Of a stretch of 64,000 bases of DNA, positions 26,863 to 34,941 are shown one piece after another. Made by a program: the position numbers and the translations under genes. Below the pieces are notes generated by a model that saw only the letters and a program-made list of their open reading frames with translations, did no database searches and was not told where the DNA came from. Origin of the DNA: Variovorax paradoxus (GTDB lineage: Bacteria > Pseudomonadota > Gammaproteobacteria > Burkholderiales > Burkholderiaceae_C); the NCBI RefSeq assembly GCF_024734665.1, contig NZ_CP102931.1, positions 6,198,001 through 6,262,000 on the forward strand. Direction: 5' to 3'. Numbering within the stretch: position 1 is the stretch's first letter; each line of letters begins with the position of its first letter.

Positions 26863-27201
26863 ATGAAGAAGCTCCTTTCCCTGCTCGCACTCGGCGCCTG
26901 CCTTTCCTTCGGCGCCGCACAGGCTCAAGACAAGGCCGCCACCCCGGCACCAGCCCCCGCCGCCGCTGCTGCACCCGCCGCCGCCGCTGGCGCAAGCTGC
27001 GAATCCAAGGCTGTGGACAAGAATGGCAAGGCCCTCGCTGGCGCGGCCAAGGCCAGCTCCATCAAGAAGTGCGAGAAAGACACCAAGGCTGCAGCGGCTC
27101 CCGCCTGCGCTGCCAAGGCCGTCGACAAGAACGGCAAGGCACTGGCCGGCGCCGCCAAGAGCAGCTTCATCAAGAAGTGCGAGAAAGACGCCAAGGCCTG
27201 A
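26863..27201 (+). CDS. Secreted protein with two PsiF-like repeats
   Basis: A 112-residue protein with a Sec signal (MKKLLSLLALGACLSFGAAQA) and an Ala/Pro spacer. Two near-identical repeats follow (residues 45-76 and 81-112), each with a cysteine at both ends of KAVDKNGKALAGAAK...IKKCEKD. This resembles the PsiF repeat of phosphate-starvation-induced proteins. The four mature cysteines could pair within each repeat. AAGGA at 26849-26853 is a good ribosome site. The function of PsiF proteins is not known. It is followed by its own terminator, so it is monocistronic. Confidence 0.8.
   Translation: MKKLLSLLALGACLSFGAAQAQDKAATPAPAPAAAAAPAAAAGASCESKAVDKNGKALAGAAKASSIKKCEKDTKAAAAPACAAKAVDKNGKALAGAAKSSFIKKCEKDAKA
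26995..27198 (+). repeat. Tandem duplication inside the PsiF-like gene
   Basis: Two 96-base units (26995-27090 and 27103-27198) are highly similar at the DNA level and encode the two 32-residue repeats, separated by a 12-base Ala/Pro linker. Most differences are synonymous third-position changes, which points to a duplication kept under protein-level selection. Confidence 0.85.
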
Positions 27202-27229
27202 AACCACGCCGCACTGACAATTGTGAAAA

Positions 27230-27256
27230 GAGGCCCGCCGCGTGCGGGCCTTTTTC
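27230..27256 (+). terminator. Rho-independent terminator after the PsiF-like gene
   Basis: GGCCCGC-cgcgt-GCGGGCC (27232-27250) forms a 7-base-pair GC stem followed by TTTTTC. It lies 31 bases after the stop codon and points away from it. Confidence 0.88.
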
Positions 27257-27278
27257 TTGGCCACGCCAATGCTCCACG

Positions 27279-29327
27279 CTACTTCAGCACACCCAGCAGG
27301 TTGTTGAAGTCGTCGGTCCAGGGCCGCTGCCCCGGCTTCGTGGCGATCGGCGTCGCGGCCTCCCGTATCAACTCGCGCGCCAGCACCTGCGGATCGCGCG
27401 CGACCAGCACCCAGTCGGTGCGGTGCAGCCAATCGGATTGCTCGGCTTCGTCGTGCACCAGCACCGCGTGCAGTCCCCGGGCCTCGGCCACCTTGGCGAT
27501 CACGGGCGCGAGCGCCAGGAACCGGTTGGTCACGTGAAAGGCGATCACGCCGTCGGGCTTCATGTGCCGCAGGTAGACGTCCATCGCCTCGGCCGTGAGA
27601 AGGTGCACCGGCACCGAATCCCCTGAAAAGGCGTCGACCGCGAGCACATCGAAACCCTGCGCCGGCTCTCGCTCCAGCGCCAGCCGGGCATCGCCGAGCA
27701 CCCGTTCGATGCGCGCCTCGCTGTCGCGCAGGAAGCTGAACTCCTTGTCCGCCAGCGCGAACACCTGCGGATTGATCTCGTAGAAGCGGTAGACGTCGCC
27801 GCTGCGGCCATAGGTCGCGAGCGTGCCGGCACCCAGCCCGATCAGGCCCACGCGACGCGGTGCGGCCGGTGCGGAGTCGATCGCGCGGCCGATGCCGGAG
27901 GTTTCGCCGTAGTAGGTGGTGGGCTCGTGCCGGCGCTCCGGGTCCAGGAACTGCGAGCCGTGCTTGATCGACCCGTGCGCCAACTGGCGCACGTTGTCTG
28001 ATGGCGGATCGCCCGTCGTGTCGTAGACCAGCAGCGCCCCATAGAAATTGCGCTGCAGGCTGCGCGCGCCAGACCGGTCGCTGCCGACCTGCAGCAGCAG
28101 GAAGAGCGTGCAGCAGGCGGCCAGCACCACGCAGCAGACCCGCAGCCACACCCGCTGGCGCAGCACGGCCGCAGCAGCCAGCGCAGTCAGCATCAGGCCG
28201 AGCCCCAGTTCGTAGTACGCCGCCAGCACATGCGGCGCGACAAGCCCGACCGTTACCCCGCCCAGCGCCCCGCCGAGCGACATCATCAGATAGAAGCGCG
28301 TGAGGTAGCGCGGCCCCGGCCGCAGCTTCGCGGTTTCGCCGTGCAGGAACATGCACAGCACGAACAGCCCCGACACATACAGCGGCAGCGCAATGCGGAC
28401 CTCGGCGCCGATGTGGTGCTGCAGGCCGAAGGCGCACAGCAGCAGCATGACGGCCGCCAGCGGCAGGAATACGCCGCGCCTGTACCAGCGGTCGCTCTCG
28501 AAGCACAGGACGAAAGTCAGCAGGTACAGCGACAGCGGCAGCACCCACAGGAAAGGCACCGCGGCAACGTTCTGGGTGATGTGGTTCGTCACGGCCAGCA
28601 GCAGCCACGACGCCAGCGCCGGCAGCGCGAGCCACAGCAGGTAGTCGGCGATGCGCGGCGGCTTGTCCTCCACGACGGCTTGGGCGGCCTGGCCCGGAGA
28701 CGACGGCTGCGGCACTGCCTCGGCCGTCAATCGCCGCGCCATGTACAGCGTCGTGCCGGCACACAGCACCACGAACGCGGCATAGCCCCACGACCATCCG
28801 TGCGCCTGCTGCAGCAGCGTACTGCGCGGCTCGATCAGCACCGGATAGCTCAGCAGCGACAGCAGCGACGCCAGGTTCGACAGCGAGAAGTATCGGTACA
28901 CCTGCGCGCCCCAAGGCGTGCGCGCCACCCACGACTGCACCAGCGGCCCGGTGGTCGAGAGCAGGAAGTACGGCAGGCCGATGGTGCCGAACAGCAGCCC
29001 CAGGATCCGCCAGGCCGGGTCTTCGGTGCCTGTGGGCTTCCAGTTCGCGCCCACCACGATCGGAAGAAACGCCAGGCTCGCGAGCAGCAGCGCCACGTGC
29101 AGCACAGCCTGCGCCCGCATGCGCAGATGGCGCGTGACCCAGTCGGAATACGCATACCCCGCCAGCAGCACCACCTGGAAGAACACCATGCAGATCGACC
29201 ACACCGCGGCCGAGCCGCCGAACCACGGAAGAATCTGCTTCGCGATCAGCGGCTGGACCAGGAACAGCAGGAACGCGCTGCTGAAGATGGTGCCGGCAAA
29301 CAGAAGCTGGATGCCGGGGTGTCCCAT
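27279..29327 (-). CDS. Membrane-anchored spermidine-synthase-like protein
   Basis: A 682-residue fusion. The first ~420 residues hold about 10-12 membrane helices. The C-terminal ~240 residues are a Rossmann methyltransferase fold of the spermidine-synthase type, with YYGETSGIG, VGLIGLGAGTLA (nucleotide loop), YRFYEINPQVFALA and DVLAVDAFSGDSVPVHLLT. Similar SpeE-like membrane fusions are widespread but mostly uncharacterised; aminopropyl transfer is not proven. It lies 7 bases after the DUF2214 gene and may be co-transcribed with it. Confidence 0.82.
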   Translation of the reverse strand: MGHPGIQLLFAGTIFSSAFLLFLVQPLIAKQILPWFGGSAAVWSICMVFFQVVLLAGYAYSDWVTRHLRMRAQAVLHVALLLASLAFLPIVVGANWKPTGTEDPAWRILGLLFGTIGLPYFLLSTTGPLVQSWVARTPWGAQVYRYFSLSNLASLLSLLSYPVLIEPRSTLLQQAHGWSWGYAAFVVLCAGTTLYMARRLTAEAVPQPSSPGQAAQAVVEDKPPRIADYLLWLALPALASWLLLAVTNHITQNVAAVPFLWVLPLSLYLLTFVLCFESDRWYRRGVFLPLAAVMLLLCAFGLQHHIGAEVRIALPLYVSGLFVLCMFLHGETAKLRPGPRYLTRFYLMMSLGGALGGVTVGLVAPHVLAAYYELGLGLMLTALAAAAVLRQRVWLRVCCVVLAACCTLFLLLQVGSDRSGARSLQRNFYGALLVYDTTGDPPSDNVRQLAHGSIKHGSQFLDPERRHEPTTYYGETSGIGRAIDSAPAAPRRVGLIGLGAGTLATYGRSGDVYRFYEINPQVFALADKEFSFLRDSEARIERVLGDARLALEREPAQGFDVLAVDAFSGDSVPVHLLTAEAMDVYLRHMKPDGVIAFHVTNRFLALAPVIAKVAEARGLHAVLVHDEAEQSDWLHRTDWVLVARDPQVLARELIREAATPIATKPGQRPWTDDFNNLLGVLK

Positions 29328-29334
29328 GCCAGGC

Positions 29335-29787
29335 TTACTTGCCGAAGCCGCGTGCCAGGAACACCGCTACCAGCGGAATCAGCGCTATCAGGTGCGCCTG
29401 CACCATCACCAGCTTGCGCGTTTTCTTGATGTCGGCCTCGGCCGGCAGCTTGCCGGTGGCGCGCAGCGTCTTGCGCCAGCGGAAGTAGGTGAGCGTCGGG
29501 AAGATCGAGAGCACGCCCACGATGATGAAGAGCCCCAGCTTCACGTGCAGCAGCGGATTGGTCCAATACCAGGCCGTGCCCTTCACGCCCCACCAGGTGC
29601 GCGCGATGCCCGTGGCGAGCACCGCGATGGCGGCAATGCCATAGACCATGTCGACCTTCGCCAGCCGCTCGACCACCGCGGCATTGAGCCACTGCACGCG
29701 GCATAGCGCCGCTTCGCTGGAAATGAACACCACCATCGTGAGGATGGCAAGCAAGTGCAGGTACGCGAGGATGGCTTCGAGCGTCAT
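29335..29787 (-). CDS. DUF2214-family membrane protein
   Basis: A 150-residue protein with four membrane helices (LAYLHLLAILTMVVFISSEA, YGIAAIAVLATGIARTWW, VKLGLFIIVGVLSIFPTL and LIALIPLVAVFLARGF). It matches the DUF2214 pattern, whose function is unknown. GGAAGA lies before the ATG at 29787. It is 61 bases downstream of the LysR gene and 7 bases upstream of the spermidine-synthase-like gene, all on the minus strand. Confidence 0.82.
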   Translation of the reverse strand: MTLEAILAYLHLLAILTMVVFISSEAALCRVQWLNAAVVERLAKVDMVYGIAAIAVLATGIARTWWGVKGTAWYWTNPLLHVKLGLFIIVGVLSIFPTLTYFRWRKTLRATGKLPAEADIKKTRKLVMVQAHLIALIPLVAVFLARGFGK

Positions 29788-29848
29788 CGATGGCTTTCTT
29801 CCGAGTGGGGTTGCAAATGCAAACAGATTGTGACGCCGCCGATGCGCC

Positions 29849-30775
29849 TCAGGCCCTTCCACCCCAGAATTCCGGGTTCCCGTATTGCTCCTTGAGGAAA
29901 TCAAGCCACAGTCGCACCCGCAGCGGCAGGTGCTTGGCGCCCGCGAACACCGCGTAGATGCCGTTGGGCGGCGCGGCGAACTCGTCGAGCAGGGGCACGA
30001 GCAGGCCGGCATCGATCTCGGCCTCCACCTCCCAGGTGCTGCGCCAGGCGATGCCGTGGCCGGCCAGGCACCAGTCGTGTAGCACTTGGCCGTCGGAGCA
30101 ATCGAGCGGGCCGCTGGGGCGCAGGTGGATCAGCTCCTGGTTGCCTTCCTCGTTGACGATGCGAAAGGCCCAGCCGCGCGTCTGCGAGGCGTCGCTCGAC
30201 AGCGTGAGGCAGGCAAAGCGCGAAAGCTCGCCCGGGTGCTTCGGCTTGCCGTGCCGGCGCACGAACTCGGGCGTGGCGACGCAGCGGCGGCGGTTGTCGG
30301 CGAGCCGCACGCTCACGAGCGATGAATCGGGCAGGTCGCCCACGCGCACCGCGCAATCGAAGCTCTCGCCGGTGACGTCGACCACGCGGTCGCTGAGGTT
30401 CAGCGAAATCGTCACTTCAGGGTGCAGCGCATGAAAGCGCGGCACCAGCGGCGCGACGTGTCTACGGCCGAAGCCCGCTGGCGCCGTCACGCGAAGGTGG
30501 CCGCTGGCTTTGATGCCGCCGGCGCTCACGCTGGCTTCGGCGTTTGCGAACTCGGCCAGAAGGCGCTGGCAGTCTTCGAGGAATGCGCTGCCTTCGTGCG
30601 TGAGCGTGATGCGGCGCGTGGTGCGTACCAGCAGCTTGACGCCCAGGCGCTCTTCGAGCGCATCGAGCCGGCGCCCCATGATCGCGGGCGCCACGCCCTC
30701 TGCCTTGGCCGCGGCCGTGAGCCCGCCGCGGGTCGCGACCGAGACGAAGGATTCGAGCTGCTTGAGGCGGTCCAT
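29849..30775 (-). CDS. LysR-family transcriptional regulator
   Basis: A 308-residue LysR protein. The winged helix (MDRLKQLESFVSVATRGGLT, GVAPAIMGRRLDALEERLGV, then RTTRRITLTHEG) is complete, followed by the effector domain. I use the ATG at 30775; the longer frame to 30874 adds a non-conserved stretch. It lies 49 bases downstream of the first TctC gene on the same strand, so it may be a distal gene of that operon, although the operon also faces an IclR regulator. Target genes are unclear. Confidence 0.9.
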   Translation of the reverse strand: MDRLKQLESFVSVATRGGLTAAAKAEGVAPAIMGRRLDALEERLGVKLLVRTTRRITLTHEGSAFLEDCQRLLAEFANAEASVSAGGIKASGHLRVTAPAGFGRRHVAPLVPRFHALHPEVTISLNLSDRVVDVTGESFDCAVRVGDLPDSSLVSVRLADNRRRCVATPEFVRRHGKPKHPGELSRFACLTLSSDASQTRGWAFRIVNEEGNQELIHLRPSGPLDCSDGQVLHDWCLAGHGIAWRSTWEVEAEIDAGLLVPLLDEFAAPPNGIYAVFAGAKHLPLRVRLWLDFLKEQYGNPEFWGGRA

Positions 30776-30824
30776 GGGGCGGAAACTATATCGCCCGCCT
30801 GTTTGTTGGTTAGTTGGAGGGCGC

Positions 30825-31805
30825 CTATTCGGGCCGCACGCCCGCCTCGCGCACCGCTGCGCCCCAGCGTGCATGCTCGGCCTTGACGTACTGCGCCGCC
30901 TGCTCCGGACTGCCGCCTACGGGCGTGCTGCCTTCGGCCAGCAGCTGCGAAATGGTCGCGGGCTTGGCCAGCGCCTTGTCGACGGCGGCGTTGAGCTTCT
31001 TCACGATGTCGGCGGGCGTGCCGGCCGGCACGACGAGCGCCTTCCAGTCCACCGCCTCGAAGCCCTTGTAGCTCTCGCCCACGGTCGGCACCTCGGGCAT
31101 CACCGGCAGGCGCTTGGCCGAGGTGACGGCCAGCGCGCGCAGCTTGCCGCCCTTGACCATCGCGAGCGCGCCCTGCGGCGTGGCGAACATATAGTCGGTC
31201 TGGCCGCCGAGCAGGTCGGTGATGGCGGGCGCGGCGCCCTTGTACGGCACGTTGAGCACCTGGAAGCCCGCGCGCTTCGCGAGCACCTCGCCGGCCATGT
31301 GGCCCAGCGTGCCGGTGCCGGCGAGCGCCTGCTTGATCTCGCCGGGCTTGGCCTTGGCCGCGGCAATCAACTCTGCCAGCGACTTGTACGGCGCGTCCGC
31401 GCGCACCACCAGCACCACGGGCTGCGAGGCCACGACCGACACCGGCACCAGGTCCTTCAGCGCGTCGTAGGGCATCTTCGGGAATAACGTCGGGTTGATC
31501 GCGAGGTTGGCGGTCTGGCCGAGGCCGACGGTGTAGCCGTCGGGCTTGGCCTTGGCCACCACGTCCATGCCGATGTTGCCGTTGCCGCCCGCGCGGTTGT
31601 CGACGATGAAGGTCCACTTCGTGTCGTCGACGAGCTTCTGCGCGACAAGGCGCGCCACGATGTCGGTGGCGCCGCCGGGCGTGTAGGGCACGACGAGGCG
31701 CACGGGCTTGTCGGGCCAGGCTGTGTCGGCCAGGGCAGGAGCGGCGTTCAGGCATGCGGCGGCCGCGGCGCACGCCAGCAAGGCGCGCCGTGTGATGAAA
31801 AACAT
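30825..31805 (-). CDS. TctC/Bug-type periplasmic solute-binding protein
   Basis: A 326-residue tripartite-tricarboxylate receptor. A Sec signal (MFFITRRALLACAAAAACLN) leads to WPDKPVRLVVPYTPGGATDIVAR, then IDNRAGGNGNIGMDVVAKAKPDG and GTLGHMAGEVLA, all typical. These proteins bind carboxylates or aromatic acids in the periplasm and deliver them to TctAB permeases; no TctAB genes are present here. The start is four bases from the stop of the CaiB gene, so it belongs to the hmgL-caiB-tctC operon, and its ligand is likely the operon substrate. Confidence 0.92.
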   Translation of the reverse strand: MFFITRRALLACAAAAACLNAAPALADTAWPDKPVRLVVPYTPGGATDIVARLVAQKLVDDTKWTFIVDNRAGGNGNIGMDVVAKAKPDGYTVGLGQTANLAINPTLFPKMPYDALKDLVPVSVVASQPVVLVVRADAPYKSLAELIAAAKAKPGEIKQALAGTGTLGHMAGEVLAKRAGFQVLNVPYKGAAPAITDLLGGQTDYMFATPQGALAMVKGGKLRALAVTSAKRLPVMPEVPTVGESYKGFEAVDWKALVVPAGTPADIVKKLNAAVDKALAKPATISQLLAEGSTPVGGSPEQAAQYVKAEHARWGAAVREAGVRPE

Positions 31806-31809
31806 GGGG

Positions 31810-33000
31810 TCAGTCTCCGAGGGTGATGTGTTGTGTTTCGAGCGCGGCGATTTCTTCGTCGCTGTAGCCCACTTCTTTCAGCAGCTCGCGGCTGTGCTCG
31901 CCGACGTGCGGCGGCTGCAGCCGGATGCCGGGCCGTTCGCCTCCCAGCGTGAACGGCATCAGCGGCACCTTGGCCGTGCTGCCGTCGTTCATGCGCACCG
32001 GCGCGAGGCCACCAGTGGCGTTCAGGTGCGGGTCGTCGAACAGCTCCTGCGGCTTGGTGATGGGGGCGAAGGGCAGCTCGTTCTGCTCGAACACCGCACT
32101 GAGCTCGGCCGCGCTGTGGTTCGCGAGATGCGAGCGCAGGATGGGCATCATCCATTCGCGCGCCAGCACGCGGTCGTTGTTGGTCTTCAGGCGCGGGTCG
32201 GCCAGCATGTCTTCCAGGCCGAAGGCCTTGCAGAAGATGGCCCACTGCTTGTCGCTCACGGCCGCCAGGAAGATCTGCTCGCCATCTTTCACGGTGAACA
32301 CGTCGTACACGGCCCAGGCCGAGATGCGGCTGGGCATCGGGTCGGCGGCCTTGCCGGTGGCGGCGAACTGCATCATGTGCTGCGCGACCAGGAACACGTT
32401 GTTCTCGAACAGCGCGGACTGCACTTCGCAGCCCTTGCCGGTGAGGTCGCGCTGGCGCAGCGCGGCCATTGCGCCAATGGCGCCGAACATGCCGCCCATG
32501 ATGTCGTTCACGCTGGTGCCGGCGCGCAGCGGGTCGCCCGAGCGGCCGGTCATGTAGGCAAGGCCGCCCATCATCTGCACCACCTCATCGAGCGCGGTGC
32601 GGTGGTCGTACGGCCCGGGCAAGAAGCCCTTGTGGCTCACATAGACGAGGCGCGGATTCAGCTTGCTGAGCGTGTCGTAGTCGAGCCCCAGCTTCTTCAT
32701 GGTGCCGGGCTTGAAGTTCTCGCTGACGATGTCGGCGGTGGCGATGAGGCGCAGCGCGGCCTCCACGCCTTCGGGCTTCTTCAGGTCGAGCACGATGCTC
32801 TTCTTGTTGCGGTTGAAGGTCGGGAAGAAGCCCGAGCCCGAGCCGAGCAGGCGGCGCGTGTTGTCGCCCTCGATGGGCTCGACCTTGATGACCTCGGCGC
32901 CGAGGTCGGCCAGCAGCAGGCCGCAGGTCGGGCCCATGACCATGTGGGTGAATTCGACGACGCGGACGCCGGCATAAGGAAGAGGATTGGCTTCAGACAT
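31810..33000 (-). CDS. CaiB/BaiF family (class III) CoA-transferase
   Basis: A 396-residue formyl-CoA-transferase-like enzyme. It moves CoA between carboxylic acids through an aspartyl-CoA thioester; the likely nucleophile is Asp166 in GTSVNDIMGG. Other conserved parts are VVEFTHMVMGPTCGLLLADLG at the N-terminus and NRNKKSIVLDLKKPEG. The start overlaps the lyase stop by 8 bases. With the HMG-CoA-lyase-like gene upstream, it probably activates a dicarboxylate that the lyase then cleaves. Confidence 0.92.
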   Translation of the reverse strand: MSEANPLPYAGVRVVEFTHMVMGPTCGLLLADLGAEVIKVEPIEGDNTRRLLGSGSGFFPTFNRNKKSIVLDLKKPEGVEAALRLIATADIVSENFKPGTMKKLGLDYDTLSKLNPRLVYVSHKGFLPGPYDHRTALDEVVQMMGGLAYMTGRSGDPLRAGTSVNDIMGGMFGAIGAMAALRQRDLTGKGCEVQSALFENNVFLVAQHMMQFAATGKAADPMPSRISAWAVYDVFTVKDGEQIFLAAVSDKQWAIFCKAFGLEDMLADPRLKTNNDRVLAREWMMPILRSHLANHSAAELSAVFEQNELPFAPITKPQELFDDPHLNATGGLAPVRMNDGSTAKVPLMPFTLGGERPGIRLQPPHVGEHSRELLKEVGYSDEEIAALETQHITLGD

Positions 33001-33931
33001 GTTGTGCGGTGTGTTCCTGGACGAAGCCCTTGGGCAATCCGGCCTCGGGCGTCATGCCGTAGACCGGTTCGCCGGGCAGGCCGGCCATGAGCGGCGCGCG
33101 CGCCGCGATGAGTTTCTGGATGTCGATGCCGGTGCGCACGCCCATGGCCTCGAACATGAAGACGAGGTCTTCGGTGACGGCATTGCCCGAGGCGCCCGGC
33201 GCATACGGACAGCCGCCGAGGCCGCCGAGCGATGCGTCGAAAGTGCGCACGCCCTCATCCCAAGCCGCGAGGCAGTTGGCGATGCCGAGGCCGCGCGTGT
33301 TGTGCATGTGGGCCGCACCGGCGTGCCTGCCGATCTCCGCGCGCAGTCGCTTGAAGAGGCGGCGCACCTGCGCGGGGTTGGCGTAGCCCACGGTATCGGA
33401 CAGGCCCGATTCGTCCGCGCCGGCCTCTATGCATTGCGCAGCCAGGCGGATCACGTCGTCTTCGGGCACCAGGCCCTGCAGCGTGCAGCCGAAGGCGGTG
33501 GAGATGCCGGCTTCGAGCTTCACTTGCGGCGCAATGGCGCGGCGCAGATCGGAAATGGCGCGCACCTCCTCGACCATTTCGGTCGGCGTCTTGCGCACGT
33601 TGGCCAGCGAATGCGCCACGCTGGCCGACACCGGCATGGTGAGCTTGTGCACGCCGGCTTCGAGCGCGGCCTGCGCGCCCTTGCGGTTGGGCACCAGCGC
33701 CATCACCACGAGGCCGGGCAGCGTGACGGCGTGGCGCACCACGTCGGCGGCATCGGCCATCTGCGGCAGCAGCTTCGCGGGCACGAAGGACGCGACCTCG
33801 ATCTCGCGGATGCCGGCGGCGTAGAGCGCGTCGATCCAGAGCAGCTTGTCGGCCGTGGGCATGGTGGCCTTGACCGACTGCAGGCCGTCGCGCGGGCCGA
33901 CCTCGCTGATGAGGACGTCGGGGAGTGTCAT
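32993..33931 (-). CDS. HMG-CoA lyase-family enzyme
   Basis: A 312-residue TIM-barrel lyase of the HMGL/DRE family. Catalytic features are EVGPRDGLQ (Arg14, Asp15), the metal-binding histidines in AAHMHNTRGLG, and the C-terminal GGLGGCPYAPGASGN loop with the cysteine typical of HMG-CoA lyase. Expected chemistry is retro-Claisen cleavage of a 3-hydroxy-3-methyl-acyl-CoA to acetyl-CoA or pyruvate plus a keto acid. It is the first gene of the operon, divergent from iclR, with two inverted repeats in the promoter. Confidence 0.92.
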   Translation of the reverse strand: MTLPDVLISEVGPRDGLQSVKATMPTADKLLWIDALYAAGIREIEVASFVPAKLLPQMADAADVVRHAVTLPGLVVMALVPNRKGAQAALEAGVHKLTMPVSASVAHSLANVRKTPTEMVEEVRAISDLRRAIAPQVKLEAGISTAFGCTLQGLVPEDDVIRLAAQCIEAGADESGLSDTVGYANPAQVRRLFKRLRAEIGRHAGAAHMHNTRGLGIANCLAAWDEGVRTFDASLGGLGGCPYAPGASGNAVTEDLVFMFEAMGVRTGIDIQKLIAARAPLMAGLPGEPVYGMTPEAGLPKGFVQEHTAQHV

Positions 33932-33972
33932 CGGATTTGTCTCCTTCGATGGAATCGTGGAATCGCTTGACT

Positions 33973-34009
33973 GTTCTATCTTGCAGAACTATATTCTGTT
34001 AAACAGAAT
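33973..34009. promoter_or_regulatory. Two inverted repeats, probable IclR operators
   Basis: ATTCTGTT-A-AACAGAAT (33993-34009) is a perfect 8-base inverted repeat with one central base. Just upstream, GTTCT-n7-AGAAC (33973-33989) repeats the same TTCT/AGAA half-sites. Both lie in the only AT-rich part of the 135-base gap between the divergent lyase and iclR genes. They fit operator sites for the adjacent IclR protein, with control of both directions; this is inferred. Confidence 0.65.
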
Positions 34010-34066
34010 TAGACCGTCGAACCATCCGACTGTCAAGCCGACTCGTTCCCTCCCCTCCTGCTCCTC

Positions 34067-34807
34067 ATGCCCCGCAAAGCCCAGACCGAATCCGTGTCAG
34101 ACCTCAATGCCGCCCCCGGCGGCGCAGCGGCGGTCGACCGCGCGCTGAGCCTGCTCTCGGCCTTTCAGCCGGGCGACGAGGCGCTGTCGCTCGCGCAGTT
34201 CGCCGAGCGCACGCAGCTCTACAAGAGCACCGTGCTGCGACTGCTGGCCTCGCTCGAACATGCGCGGCTGATCCGCCGGCAGGATGACGGGCGCTACGCG
34301 CTGGGCATGGAGATCGCGCGGCTGCACGGGCTGTACGCGGCGTCGCTGTCGCTCGACCGCATCGTGCTGCCGGTGCTGCGCTCGCTCGCCGCAGCCACGG
34401 GCGAAAGCGCTGCGTACCACGTGCGGCAGGACCAGGGCGACAGCTGGGTGCGCCTGTGCCAGTTCCGGGTCGATTCATCGCACGTGGTGCGCGACCACGT
34501 GCGCGTTGGCGACCTGCTGCCCAACGACCGGGGCGCGGGTGCGCGCGTGCTGATCGCCTTCGGCCCGGAAGCCGAGCGGCCGCGCGGTGCGAAGGAACGC
34601 AAGCTGTACGACGGCATCCGCGTACAGGGCTATTGCGCATTGGTGGGCGATCGCACGGCCGAACTGGCGGGCATCTCGGCGCCGGTGTTCCATGCGGACG
34701 GCAGCCTTGCCGCGGCCGTTACGCTGACCATGCCCACGCACCGCTACGACGAGCGCTACATCGAGCCTGTGCGCGCCGCGGCGCGGGAACTCAGCGGCCA
34801 AGTCTGA
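34067..34807 (+). CDS. IclR-family transcriptional regulator
   Basis: A 246-residue IclR regulator. The N-terminal winged helix (residues ~20-85: VDRALSLLSAFQPGDEALSL, YKSTVLRLLASLEHARLI) precedes the GAF-like effector domain with GISAPVFHADGSLAAAVTLT. It is divergent from the lyase/CoA-transferase/TctC operon and is its obvious regulator. The inducer is likely the operon's organic acid or a CoA-derived product. Confidence 0.93.
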   Translation: MPRKAQTESVSDLNAAPGGAAAVDRALSLLSAFQPGDEALSLAQFAERTQLYKSTVLRLLASLEHARLIRRQDDGRYALGMEIARLHGLYAASLSLDRIVLPVLRSLAAATGESAAYHVRQDQGDSWVRLCQFRVDSSHVVRDHVRVGDLLPNDRGAGARVLIAFGPEAERPRGAKERKLYDGIRVQGYCALVGDRTAELAGISAPVFHADGSLAAAVTLTMPTHRYDERYIEPVRAAARELSGQV

Positions 34808-34818
34808 TGGTCTTGCTC

Positions 34819-34926
34819 CTTCCCCTTCCGGGGGAAGGTTGGGATGGGGGCAAGCGGCCTTGGATGCACGGCTGACGATTCATGCGCCGCTTGCCCCCAC
34901 CCCTGCCCTCCCCCGGGAGGGGAGGG
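34819..34926. repeat. Intergenic inverted repeat pair (REP/BIME-like)
   Basis: Two ~40-base arms face each other between the convergent iclR and tctC genes. The left arm (34819-34858) and the reverse complement of the right arm (34886-34926) share GGGGGCAAGCGGC and a G-rich stretch, differing by a few bases. Each arm also contains its own smaller palindrome (CTTCC..GGAAG and CTCCC..GGGAG). The layout resembles mobile intergenic palindromic elements scattered in proteobacterial genomes. It could also work as a two-way terminator. Confidence 0.75.
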
Positions 34927-34941
34927 AAAAATGCGGGAGCC

